A stretch of DNA of 5,935 nt. Origin: Anaerolineales bacterium (GTDB lineage: Bacteria > Chloroflexota > Anaerolineae > Anaerolineales > E44-bin32). The notes under the pieces are model-generated. The model was not told where the DNA came from and made no database searches. It saw only the letters and a list, made by a program, of their open reading frames with translations. Numbering within the stretch: the stretch's first letter is position 1; every line of letters begins with the position of its first letter. The translations under genes were made by a program, and so were the position numbers. This document shows, piece after piece, positions 1 to 5,369 of this stretch. The stretch lies in contig DAOVFE010000127.1 of assembly GCA_030673085.1 (NCBI GenBank), positions 1 through 5,935 of the forward strand, given 5' to 3'.

Positions 1-1242
1 GAGTTCAGCAACGCCTGGCAAAGGGAATTGCGAAATATTTGGGAGCAATTACCTGAGGAGCAGCGGCGGGATCTCGAGCGTACGCTAGGGAGACTGCCCG
101 GGAATTATAAAGGCTGGCTCATTTTAATTGATGAAGCGATGTCTCAATTTAGGGTGGCTGCGGGAGATAAGAGAGAGGTGGCAATAGTTGGGCCGGTGAA
201 TACCGGTAAATCGACGCTTTATAACCGCTTGATCCAATCAAAGGCGGAAAAGACAAAAGTGAGTGCAGTTCCAGGGACAACGCGCAGAGCAGTTGAGGGG
301 GATGCGGGTATCTTTGATGTGATCGATACGCCGGGCGCAGATGCAATTGGTGCGGTTGGTCAGGAAGAGAAAGATAAAGCCTTAAATGCGGCCAGGAAAG
401 CCGATTTTCTTATTGTTCTATTTGACGCAACCCATGGGATTCGAAATGCACAGCGGGAATTATTTATGGATCTTGTCCAGCTCGGCAAGCCACTGGTTGT
501 AGGTTTGAATAAAATCGATTTGATCAGAAAAGAGAAAAAAGAGATTAAGGAAAAGGCATGTAATGCACTTGATCTGGATAAGGAACAAATAATCGCACTA
601 AGCGCCAAGAAGGGGGAGGGGATTGAAGAGCTGTTGATGGCGGTTGCGAAGAGCGAGCCCAGCATAGTGGCGGCGCTTGGCTCTGCACTGCCTGAGTACC
701 GCAGAAGATTGACTCAAGAAGTTATTCTCAAAGCAATATCAACTGCAGCCGCAATTGGAGCGACGCCCTTACCAATTGTGGATTTTATACCCCTGACAGC
801 TATCCAATGTGCTATGGTCGTAGGAATTGCGCGTATCTACAACTATCAGATAACTTTCAGAAGGGCAAAGGAATTGGCGGCGACATTTGGTTTTGCTATG
901 TTGGGACGGACTATATTCTATGAAATAAGTAAGCTGGGCGGCCCGCCTGGGTGGGCCGTTGCCGCTGCAGTTGCTGCCGGAACTACAGCCGCGATGGGTT
1001 ATGCGGCGGAAGTTTGGTTCGAAAGAGGGGAGAGGCTCTCTCGGCAGACCGTGGCTCAGATTGCAAAAGCAGTGAGCGAGGTTTTAATTGATAGGTTGAA
1101 AGACCTAGGACGCCGGAAGCCGAGGAAAATTGAGATTCGGGAAAGGGTTAACGAAATTCTCGGTTCATTACCGCCAGAAGCGGGCATATACCGAGAAATT
1201 AATCCCACCGACTTAGAGAATGGCTCCAATACGACTGAATGA
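1..1242 (+). CDS. Era/Der-like GTPase with C-terminal DUF697-like domain (5' end probably outside window)
   Basis: This is a P-loop GTPase of the TRAFAC class, expected to bind and hydrolyse GTP. Numbering from the TTG at 28, the motifs are: G1 GPVNTGKST at 55-63, a G2 threonine in PGTTRR at 82-87, G3 DTPG at 100-103, G4 NKID at 162-165 and G5 SAK at 193-195. The segment from about 230 to 340 is rich in Ala, Gly and Ile. It begins with the pattern ATPLPIVDFIPLTAIQ, typical of DUF697-type C-terminal domains that associate with membranes. A basic, probably helical tail follows to the TGA at 1240. The frame is open to base 1, and the ten residues before the TTG (EFSNAWQREL) fit the same helical style. 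The TTG has only a poor, too-close ribosome site, so the true start probably lies upstream. Family members are poorly characterised; a membrane-linked or stress role is inference. The GTPase call is very secure. Confidence 0.9.
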   Translation, partial: EFSNAWQRELRNIWEQLPEEQRRDLERTLGRLPGNYKGWLILIDEAMSQFRVAAGDKREVAIVGPVNTGKSTLYNRLIQSKAEKTKVSAVPGTTRRAVEGDAGIFDVIDTPGADAIGAVGQEEKDKALNAARKADFLIVLFDATHGIRNAQRELFMDLVQLGKPLVVGLNKIDLIRKEKKEIKEKACNALDLDKEQIIALSAKKGEGIEELLMAVAKSEPSIVAALGSALPEYRRRLTQEVILKAISTAAAIGATPLPIVDFIPLTAIQCAMVVGIARIYNYQITFRRAKELAATFGFAMLGRTIFYEISKLGGPPGWAVAAAVAAGTTAAMGYAAEVWFERGERLSRQTVAQIAKAVSEVLIDRLKDLGRRKPRKIEIRERVNEILGSLPPEAGIYREINPTDLENGSNTTE

Positions 1243-1333
1243 GGAGGATATAGACTTTTAAGCACTTCTGGCCAACGTGTCTACTATGCAGCCATGGCCA
1301 TAGCAGCATTAAGATGAAAGGTTAAACAAGTAT

Positions 1334-1359
1334 AAAAAAAAAGGGGGCGCATCGCTGCC
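1334..1359 (-). terminator. candidate intrinsic terminator for the minus-strand metallopeptidase gene
   Basis: Read on the minus strand, GGC-A-GC-GAT-GC-GCC forms a compact hairpin: five GC pairs, one bulged A and a three-base loop. It is followed by a C-run and nine consecutive T. It lies about 45 bases beyond the stop of the minus-strand gene ending at 1404. The stem is short, so strength is uncertain, but GC stem plus U9 is the expected layout. The GTPase gene converges on this spacer from the other side and shows no plus-strand terminator of its own here. Confidence 0.45.
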
Positions 1360-1372
1360 ATGATAAATCAGG

Positions 1373-1439
1373 AAGGAGTTGCTTGATGTACATACACCAC
1401 GCATCAGTCCCTTTGCAAATTTTTCTTCATGGAGATTGA
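1373..1439 (+). other. orphan Shine-Dalgarno plus ATG with a 17-codon frame
   Basis: AAGGAG at 1373-1378 sits seven bases before an ATG at 1386, which is ideal spacing. The frame gives only 17 residues (beginning MYIHHASVPL) and stops at 1437-1439, inside the antisense 3' end of the metallopeptidase gene. It is either a chance match, a tiny peptide or leader, or the surviving start of a gene lost when the neighbouring segment was rearranged. I do not recognise the peptide. Confidence 0.2.
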
Positions 1440-1985
1440 AAAGCGCGTGGAGGCGGAGTGTCGGAATACAAGAAATATCCCCAAGGCATATATGAACAAA
1501 GTTATCAGGAAATATGCATGAACAGATGCATCTGGAAGTGCCTCAAATAATATGCCCACGTCATTTCTTGATCCCTTACTTCCCCAATAGTTGTAGAGAG
1601 AGTTAACAAATGGAGATATCATTCCAATAATTACTATATTCAACCAAATCCACTTCCTTCTAAAAAGCAGCCACATACAAGGCCAGACGAAAAGGGCAAA
1701 TGTAAGAAGGTCACAAAGATAGGGAGCGGCGATGACTAGCCAGTCGGTTGGGCCTGAATAACGAACATAGCCCCAGTAGAAGTGATGTTTCATCATAGAC
1801 GGCCAGAATATAAAATCCGTGACTTGTGCGCCTTCGAGAATCGCCACCAGCGCATGACTTCCCTCATGGCGAAAAGTCCCTATTGTCTGATAAATAGGGT
1901 ATGCAAGCAACCAGACCAGATCACTTTTTTGTAACATCATAATAAAGAGTAGGCTTCCTAACAGATCGAGTTGAGTGCCGGCCAC
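1404..1985 (-). CDS. small multi-pass membrane protein with HExxH motif, probable M50-like zinc metallopeptidase
   Basis: The 193-residue product carries HEGSH at residues 40-44, inside the first strong hydrophobic segment (about 23-50). This is how the intramembrane M50/S2P peptidases place their zinc-binding HExxH. A glycine-containing stretch (LEGAQV) follows, as in M50B-like families. Further membrane segments lie near 83-108, 112-135 and 154-173. An Asn-Asp pair at 141-142, after the third segment, could supply the remaining metal ligand, in the role of the Asp in the LDG motif of classical S2P enzymes. No PDZ domain is present and the protein is short, so its substrate cannot be guessed. 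The GTG start at 1985 has a weak ribosome site and lies inside an inverted repeat. ATG codons at residues 16 and 17 (near 1940 and 1937) are plausible alternatives that keep the whole catalytic core. No operon partner is evident. The metalloprotein call is moderately secure; protease activity is inferred. Confidence 0.72.
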   Translation of the reverse strand: MAGTQLDLLGSLLFIMMLQKSDLVWLLAYPIYQTIGTFRHEGSHALVAILEGAQVTDFIFWPSMMKHHFYWGYVRYSGPTDWLVIAAPYLCDLLTFALFVWPCMWLLFRRKWIWLNIVIIGMISPFVNSLYNYWGSKGSRNDVGILFEALPDASVHAYFLITLFIYALGIFLVFRHSASTRFSISMKKNLQRD

Positions 1986-2037
1986 AGGACATCTTCGTAA
2001 GAACTCGTCTCTCTTACGCCGTGGGACAAAGGCCGGC
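1977..2037. repeat. nested inverted repeats at the 5' end of the metallopeptidase gene
   Basis: An outer pair, GCCGGCC at 1977-1983 and GGCCGGC at 2031-2037, encloses an inner pair, CGTAAGA at 1996-2002 and TCTTACG at 2012-2018, which has a nine-base loop. All arms match perfectly. On the minus strand this lies in the leader and first codons of the 1404-1985 gene. It could be an RNA hairpin affecting translation or a protein-binding site. There is no T-run, so a terminator is unlikely. Confidence 0.5.
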
Positions 2038-2118
2038 TTACAGTAGAACGACTTTACGACTAGAAGGCGACCCAGTATGCCAAGCTTTCATACTAATACG
2101 CATTAGCCATTCTCCTCC

Positions 2119-2222
2119 GCGATCGGGTGTAAAAAAGAGCGCCTGCGATCGGACACAAGGCAGAGCACCCGCGATCGGGCACAAAGCAGAGCACCCGCGA
2201 TCGGGCACAAAGCAGAGAGCCG
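2119..2222. repeat. 26-bp tandem repeat, four copies
   Basis: Copies start at 2119, 2145, 2171 and 2197, exactly 26 bases apart. Each opens with GCGATCGG, which contains the palindrome CGATCG, and continues with a C/A-rich part (GCACAAAGCAGAGCACCC in the third copy). Copies two and three are nearly identical, the first is the most diverged, and the fourth differs at its last few bases. The period is not a multiple of three, so the array does not encode a protein repeat. There are no unique spacers, so it is not CRISPR. Where copies join, CCCG-CGAT-CGGG can fold into a short hairpin. Function is unknown: possibly a protein-binding array, possibly a slippage-generated minisatellite. Confidence 0.9.
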
Positions 2223-2284
2223 TACGCAGCCAGCAAGAGAGCGTGAAATAGATTATATCAAATGCGATAATAGCCTCAAGATCA

Positions 2285-2350
2285 CGGCTTGTCGAGTCCG
2301 GAGCGACGTAAGGATAGCGCAGAGGACTCGAGCCGCTATCAGCTTTTTCT
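2285..2350. other. two overlapping, mutually exclusive hairpins followed by a T-run
   Basis: Hairpin A pairs CGGCT and CGAGTCC (2285-2299, with a three-base bulge) with GGACTCG and AGCCG (2324-2335). Hairpin B pairs GATAGC at 2313-2318 with GCTATC at 2335-2340 and is followed at once by AGCTTTTTCT. The two share bases, so only one can form at a time. On plus-strand RNA this resembles an attenuator layout, but no leader peptide, ligand-binding core or directly controlled gene is seen. Confidence 0.3.
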
Positions 2351-2401
2351 ATTTCCAGAATTGCAGGATGAGTAAATGACAAAACCCTCATAATTACTTT
2401 A

Positions 2402-2424
2402 GGGATGTCCCTTAAGGACATCCC
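2402..2424. repeat. perfect inverted repeat, 9-bp arms
   Basis: GGGATGTCC at 2402-2410 and GGACATCCC at 2416-2424 flank the five-base loop CTTAA. The near-continuous dyad could be a dimeric regulator's operator or a small RNA hairpin. No T-run follows on the plus strand, so it is not a standard terminator. Confidence 0.55.
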
Positions 2425-2440
2425 CCATTGCGGGAATTTT

Positions 2441-2465
2441 GCCCCTTCGGGTGCGGGTTTTGTTT
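2441..2465 (+). terminator. weak terminator-like hairpin with TTCG loop
   Basis: GCCCC-TTCG-GGTGC forms a five-position stem with one mismatch, closed by a stabilising TTCG tetraloop and followed by GGGTTTTGTTT. The mismatch and interrupted T-run make it weak. It could end transcripts coming from the repeat region. Confidence 0.25.
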
Positions 2466-2580
2466 AAATATTCGCTCAGGACTATCACCCTGCAGTGCCT
2501 ACGGCCCTGGCCATTTATATTCTGGCTAATCGAATAAAGAAGCGAAAAAAGATTGTTAGCTTCATGAGTAAAAGGACGAG

Positions 2581-2799
2581 ATGTTTATCTGGGCTTCTTT
2601 TCCATCCGTAGCGGATACTTGGGAATTGCTGACGGCAGCGAGTGAAAACAAAGTGACTTATATTCCAGGTCAGGCATTTTCTGTTTATTACGACCAGCGT
2701 AACAGCAGGCGGCTGAATTTTAGCAATACCGATCCTGAGCGAATTCATGAGGGTATACGAAGGCTGGCGAAATTGATTCGGAATACAATTAGATCCTAG
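2581..2799 (+). pseudogene. C-terminal remnant of a PLP-dependent class I/II aminotransferase (LysN/MocR-type)
   Basis: The 72 codons match the last fifth of 2-aminoadipate/LysN-type and MocR-type aminotransferases in order. MFIWASFP corresponds to the usual GGMF(L/V)W..LP strand. A helix with LLTAASENKV comes next, then TYIPGQAF (family: xFVPGxxF), then RRLNFSNTDPERIHEGIRRL (family: xRLxFSxxxxExIxEGIxRL). Complete enzymes are about 390-470 residues long. Here the PLP-binding lysine region and the whole large domain are missing, and in-frame stops lie just upstream at 2527, 2557 and 2566. The ATG is the native internal Met of the motif, preceded by a purine stretch (AAAAGGACGAG) that could imitate a ribosome site. 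It cannot be an active transferase. It is most likely a relic of a deleted gene, and a separately expressed small protein is unlikely. Confidence 0.75.
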
Positions 2800-2902
2800 C
2801 TGTATGTTGGCAATAATTAGCGCTCTTGGGATTATGATGGTCGCAGACGATCTAAAATAGCAGCAGCTGGATCTGTCAGAAACGGATGGAGCGGGAAAAA
2901 AG

Positions 2903-2928
2903 AAAAGCCACGCGGACCCGTGGCTTTT
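2903..2928. terminator. strong bidirectional intrinsic terminator
   Basis: AAAAGCCACG at 2903-2912 pairs with CGTGGCTTTT at 2919-2928 around a six-base loop, with a T-run on the plus strand. On the minus strand the hairpin is followed by TTTTCTTTTTT, so it works in both directions. It lies about 70 bases past the stop of the minus-strand LiaF-like gene (3001) and about 100 bases past the aminotransferase remnant. It insulates the two from each other. Confidence 0.85.
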
Positions 2929-3000
2929 TATATTGCGCTCTAAAGAGGTGAAATGTTGGTCGTTCAGATTGCAATGCCTGGATCGGCATATAGAAAGCGG

Positions 3001-3669
3001 CTAATTCGTCACGTCAACGCCACCGAAAGCGATGAAACAACGGACTTCGAGTACCGGCGGAGAATCTGTGATATCGGAGGCTGGTTGGGTCTTATTTTCC
3101 CAACCACCAAAGAGCGGAATCCCGCTGATCTTGACCTGCCATTCATCCGGCACGCGCAAATCAATTCCACCGAAAGCGCAATTTAAATCCAGTGTGGCGC
3201 CCTTTGGATCAATGGTGCAGTGACGGAGATTGATATCGGCGCCGCCAAAGAGGCAGACGACGGATCCTCCTTGAAAATTTGATGAGGAGATAGTCTCTTT
3301 GATCCCGCTGAAAGCTGTAAAGTAATTTAGAAGGTCAGATTCGGCAGTGGCTCCGGGGTGCTGTGTAAAACGGGTAATGATAAGCCAGGCGCCAATCAAG
3401 ATCATAAGTAGAGGTAAGAAGTAATCGACGAAATCGCCTGGCAAGATGGAAAGGTTGGTGAGTTGAATCAAGACGCCAATCGCGATGACTATTGCTGCGC
3501 CGAGCGGTGGAGCTTGGCGGCTGAGGAGTTGTATTATGCCAAAGAGAATAATAAGTAAAGGCCACCAAGTTGAAATGAAAGTGGAAAAGTCGAGCAAATT
3601 CATTTGCTCTGCTAGAAAACCACCTCCGAGAATAAGTAGAAGAGCGCCGATAAATGAACGAAATGACAT
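3001..3669 (-). CDS. LiaF-like membrane protein (LiaI/LiaF-like TM region plus cell-wall-active antibiotic response C-terminal domain)
   Basis: Numbering from the GTG at 3672, the 223-residue frame has four hydrophobic segments (about 5-21, 34-50, 57-73, 82-100), with the family's glycine-rich first pair ending in WWPLLIILFGI. A soluble domain of about 105 residues follows. It shows the LiaF/VraT-type pattern: an AFSGIKE start, then repeated small beta units with FGG (LFGGADI, AFGGIDLRVPDEW, LFGGWENK, AFGGVDV). In Bacillus, LiaF restrains the LiaS sensor kinase; homologues elsewhere sense envelope damage. AGGAGG at 3677-3682 is seven bases from the ATG at 3669 and only four from the GTG at 3672, so I chose the ATG. 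The gene is monocistronic, with a terminator at 2903-2928, and is transcribed away from the related genes at 4561-5935. No LiaS or LiaR lies beside it in this window, so its partner is unknown. Confidence 0.87.
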   Translation of the reverse strand: MSFRSFIGALLLILGGGFLAEQMNLLDFSTFISTWWPLLIILFGIIQLLSRQAPPLGAAIVIAIGVLIQLTNLSILPGDFVDYFLPLLMILIGAWLIITRFTQHPGATAESDLLNYFTAFSGIKETISSSNFQGGSVVCLFGGADINLRHCTIDPKGATLDLNCAFGGIDLRVPDEWQVKISGIPLFGGWENKTQPASDITDSPPVLEVRCFIAFGGVDVTN

Positions 3670-3702
3670 CACATAGCCTCCTTTTCGTATTAGGTTACCG
3701 AA

Positions 3703-3728
3703 TCTACTGGAAAAAACCCGACAGTAGA
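3703..3728. promoter_or_regulatory. inverted repeat upstream of the LiaF-like gene, possible operator
   Basis: TCTACTG at 3703-3709 and CAGTAGA at 3722-3728 are perfect 7-bp arms separated by 12 bases, about 20 bases upstream of the ribosome site of the minus-strand LiaF-like gene. Spacing and position suit a dimeric regulator site or a leader hairpin. I could not find a convincing -35/-10 pair close by, so this is suggestive only. Confidence 0.35.
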
Positions 3729-3830
3729 AAAAGCCATCATTAAATTAATTGCATTGACTCCGGAAGAGTTTTTCTTGGAAGAGAATATATGCAAAAAGAA
3801 CCACTTCCGATGGACTACCCATGTTTCTAA

Positions 3831-4139
3831 TATCTGTGCACATCCGGACGGGACGCAGACAAAACCATTATGCCCAGTCCTTCTGAAGAGGTGGAAGCAA
3901 TATATGTCTTCTCGTCCAGCGCAGGCATTGAGCTAGATATTACTTAAGGCAATAACCCGATTGGAGTGATCTTATCATCGCCGGAAGAGTATGTACAGTT
4001 GTCTAGTGTCAGAGTAAAAAAAGAGAGAATTTGCCAAAAAGAAAGTTCAGCAATTGAAAAAAACAATCTCTTTCCCCACTCAAAGGGCAAAGGGGCAATT
4101 TCGTCCTGCTTGATTGAAAACCGGGAATCTATAATCTAG
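3831..4139 (+). pseudogene. possible decayed coding sequence of unknown family
   Basis: Read in the frame of the ATG at 3870, the stretch gives protein-like text: PSPSEEVEAIYVFSSSAGI, then ELDIT, one TAA at 3945, then GNNPIGVILSSPEEYVQL, and it ends with TAG at 4137. Another TAA at 3828 precedes it, and upstream the same frame reads MQKEPLPMDYPCF. The hydrophobic/acidic periodicity and a single internal stop over about 100 codons suggest a gene losing function. The tail after about 4020 is less protein-like. I do not recognise the family. A chance run of codons is possible. Confidence 0.25.
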
Positions 4140-4178
4140 CCACTATTTTTAAGAGATAGTGTCACCGGCAAAAGAAAG

Positions 4179-4209
4179 TTGATACATTTTCGCTCCCTAA
4201 CCGTATATT
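4179..4209 (+). promoter_or_regulatory. candidate sigma-70-type promoter
   Basis: TTGATA at 4179-4184 (five of six to TTGACA) and TATATT at 4204-4209 (five of six to TATAAT) are 19 bases apart, slightly longer than ideal. Transcription would start near 4216, giving the membrane protein gene at 4561 a leader of about 345 bases that contains the 4283-4346 inverted repeat. The AT-rich setting makes chance matches common. Confidence 0.35.
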
Positions 4210-4282
4210 ATATATAGGCGATCCTTTGAAAAAGATGAGGATAGCTCATTATACGCGATAGGTACCGTGCCAAATCAGCCTC

Positions 4283-4346
4283 TGCCGGGTTTAAGGGGTT
4301 GAACGTTTTTATGAAGACGCATGCAGCTAAGTCTTTCTACCCGGCA
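4283..4346 (+). repeat. long-range inverted repeat enclosing a smaller hairpin, possible structured leader RNA
   Basis: TGCCGGGT at 4283-4290 and ACCCGGCA at 4339-4346 are perfect 8-bp complements 48 bases apart. Between them GAAGAC (4313-4318) can pair with GTCTTT (4331-4336, one G-U), ending three bases before the outer arm. A closed multi-helix RNA is possible. I compared it by eye with common riboswitch cores and saw no match. Confidence 0.35.
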
Positions 4347-4560
4347 TACTGGCGGATGAGGAGTTTGATATACTATCGATCCTGCTGATTACCGATTGCT
4401 TTAGAATGGACTTAATCAGTGGCCGGAAGATTTGACTTATAGAATGCAGGTATGAGCGTTAAATGCATAGTTAATCGATTCGCGGGCGTATTTTCTGCCG
4501 AATAAAGATTGAAGGGCAGGAAACCGGGTTTCATTCTAGATACTGTATGGGGAGGAGAAA

Positions 4561-5073
4561 GTGAAACAAAAGCATCCGTCGGGGCTGGTAGGAGGAATTA
4601 TTCTGATTCTGATTGGAGCATGGTTCCTGGCCGTCAGATTGATTCCCGGACTTGAAAATTGGGTCACCTTTAGGTTTGGGTGGCCGATAATCATTATTGG
4701 AGTGGCCATCCTGTTGCTGGTCATTGGGTTGGTCTCCAGGGAAAGAGCAATGGCTATCCCGGCATGTATCGTGGGCGGGATAGGTGGCTTGCTATGCTGG
4801 CAAAACGCCACCGGAAATTGGGAGAGCTGGGAGTATGCCTGGGCATTAATTCCGGGATTCGTCGGCGCAGGGATTCTGATTTCTGGCTTGTTGGGCGGTG
4901 AACGAGATGAGGCTCTGCATGGAGTCAGACTAATAATTATTAGCGCGATATTGTTTGCGGTATTTGGATCCATCGCTGGAGCATTGGGGGCATGGGGGAA
5001 CTTGCTATGGCCTTGCTTACTGATTCTTGCGGGATTGTTCCTCTTGCTCCGTCCTTACCTATCATCACAATGA
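4561..5073 (+). CDS. six-helix membrane protein with LiaI/LiaF-like transmembrane module
   Basis: The 170-residue product is almost entirely hydrophobic, with segments near 9-26, 38-57, 64-79, 92-110, 122-140 and 146-164. The N-terminal pair (GGIILILIGAWFLA, then FGWPIIIIGVAILLL) has the same glycine-rich, WP-containing pattern as the LiaF-like protein and the C-terminal half of the PspC protein in this window. No soluble domain or catalytic motif is present, so it is probably a membrane-embedded accessory of envelope stress sensing, by inference. GGGGAGGAG at 4549-4557 gives good spacing to the GTG at 4561; an ATG at 4547 is out of frame. The gene is followed by a terminator near 5160-5195, so it may be its own transcription unit apart from the PspC gene. 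There is no characterised homologue I can name. Confidence 0.82.
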   Translation: MKQKHPSGLVGGIILILIGAWFLAVRLIPGLENWVTFRFGWPIIIIGVAILLLVIGLVSRERAMAIPACIVGGIGGLLCWQNATGNWESWEYAWALIPGFVGAGILISGLLGGERDEALHGVRLIIISAILFAVFGSIAGALGAWGNLLWPCLLILAGLFLLLRPYLSSQ

Positions 5074-5159
5074 AAGCGGATATAACCGCCTGTTTCTGAT
5101 GGCGGAATCCGGATTTGTGTTGGGGACGGGCCAAGTGACGCTGGATAGCAAGGGGCGAT

Positions 5160-5195
5160 GCCGATAGGTATGGCGAATGAAGCCTATCGGCTTTT
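5160..5195 (+). terminator. intrinsic terminator after the 4561-5073 gene
   Basis: GCCGATAGG at 5160-5168 pairs perfectly with CCTATCGGC at 5183-5191 around a 14-base loop and is followed by TTTT. The stem is strong and the T-run short. It sits about 90 bases after the stop codon and would separate that gene from the PspC transcription unit. Confidence 0.6.
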
Positions 5196-5213
5196 CAAAC
5201 GAAGAATATCAGC

Positions 5214-5242
5214 TTCGTCAAGAGGGTAGGAGCTTCTACAAT
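5214..5242 (+). promoter_or_regulatory. weak promoter candidate for the PspC unit
   Basis: TACAAT at 5237-5242 is a good -10 (five of six). TTCGTC at 5214-5219 is a poor -35 at exactly 17 bases. Transcripts would begin near 5249 and carry the repeat/hairpin at 5260-5297 in the leader. The same stretch (AGCT, eight bases, AGCT, T-run) could instead act as a weak terminator tail. Confidence 0.28.
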
Positions 5243-5259
5243 AGCTTTTTTCTTCGCGT

Positions 5260-5297
5260 AGCCCGCACAGCCCGCGTGGCCCGTGCAGCCTGCACGG
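5260..5297 (+). repeat. four imperfect 9-bp repeats ending in a tight hairpin
   Basis: Units AGCCCGCAC, AGCCCGCGT, GGCCCGTGC and AGCCTGCAC follow one another directly from 5260 to 5295. The last two also form the perfect hairpin CCGTGCA-gcc-TGCACGG at 5281-5297. The element sits in the leader of the PspC gene, about 70 bases before its start. It is GC-rich compared with its surroundings, and its role is unknown. Confidence 0.6.
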
Positions 5298-5369
5298 TCA
5301 GAACAGAGTGTAGATTGCTGCGGGATTCTTCGCTTATTGTGCTGTAGGTATTGGGGAAAGGAGAGAATG

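Larger units (their letters stand above)
1986..2580. other. gene-poor stretch with repeats and hairpins
   Basis: No convincing gene is seen here. The stretch holds the nested inverted repeat near 1977-2037, the 26-bp tandem array, the overlapping hairpins around 2285-2340, a perfect palindrome at 2402-2424 and a weak GC hairpin with T-rich tail near 2441-2465. The longest open frames (minus 2038-2421 and plus 2021-2251) run through the tandem array and read it in all three phases, so they are not credible proteins. Confidence 0.6.
3670..4560. other. long divergent intergenic region without an intact gene
   Basis: About 890 bases separate the minus-strand LiaF-like gene from the plus-strand membrane protein gene. 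Inside lie the inverted repeat at 3703-3728, a stretch that reads like decayed coding sequence (about 3831-4139), a small hairpin CACTAT/ATAGTG at 4141-4161, a promoter candidate near 4179-4209, a second possibly decayed frame (4235-4435), the long-range inverted repeat 4283-4346, and a hairpin TTTCTGCC/GGCAGGAA at 4492-4522 just before the ribosome site of the next gene. The only listed-size open frame (plus 3754-3936) looks like a chance frame. Confidence 0.6.

Noticed and set aside
2119..2222. CRISPR array
   Set aside because: Repeats are directly adjacent with no unique spacers, only four copies, and there are no cas genes.
2021..2251. 76-codon plus-strand frame over the same repeats
   Set aside because: Repeat-driven low-complexity peptide, no good ribosome site, no known domain.
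2285..2340. tRNA or tRNA relic (TCGAGTCC-like T-arm)
   Set aside because: No acceptor stem, anticodon arm or D-arm can be assembled around it.
2038..2421. 127-codon minus-strand frame over the tandem repeats
   Set aside because: It reads the 26-bp repeat in all three phases, has no family resemblance, and spans hairpins and a palindrome; likely a chance frame.
2953..3186. 77-codon plus-strand frame with AAAGAGGTGAA before its ATG
   Set aside because: Lies antisense to the conserved C-terminal domain of the LiaF-like protein; the upstream purines are probably chance.
3754..3936. 60-codon plus-strand frame MTPEEFFLEENICKK...
   Set aside because: No ribosome site and no recognisable motif; another frame over the same bases reads more like a (decayed) protein.
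4536..4973. 145-codon minus-strand frame
   Set aside because: Antisense shadow of the hydrophobic membrane protein gene, which has a proper ribosome site and family pattern.
5283..5369. GTG-initiated N-terminal extension of the PspC protein
   Set aside because: The GTG lies in a hairpin, the extension is unlike PspC proteins, and a good AAAGGAG site fits the ATG at 5370.
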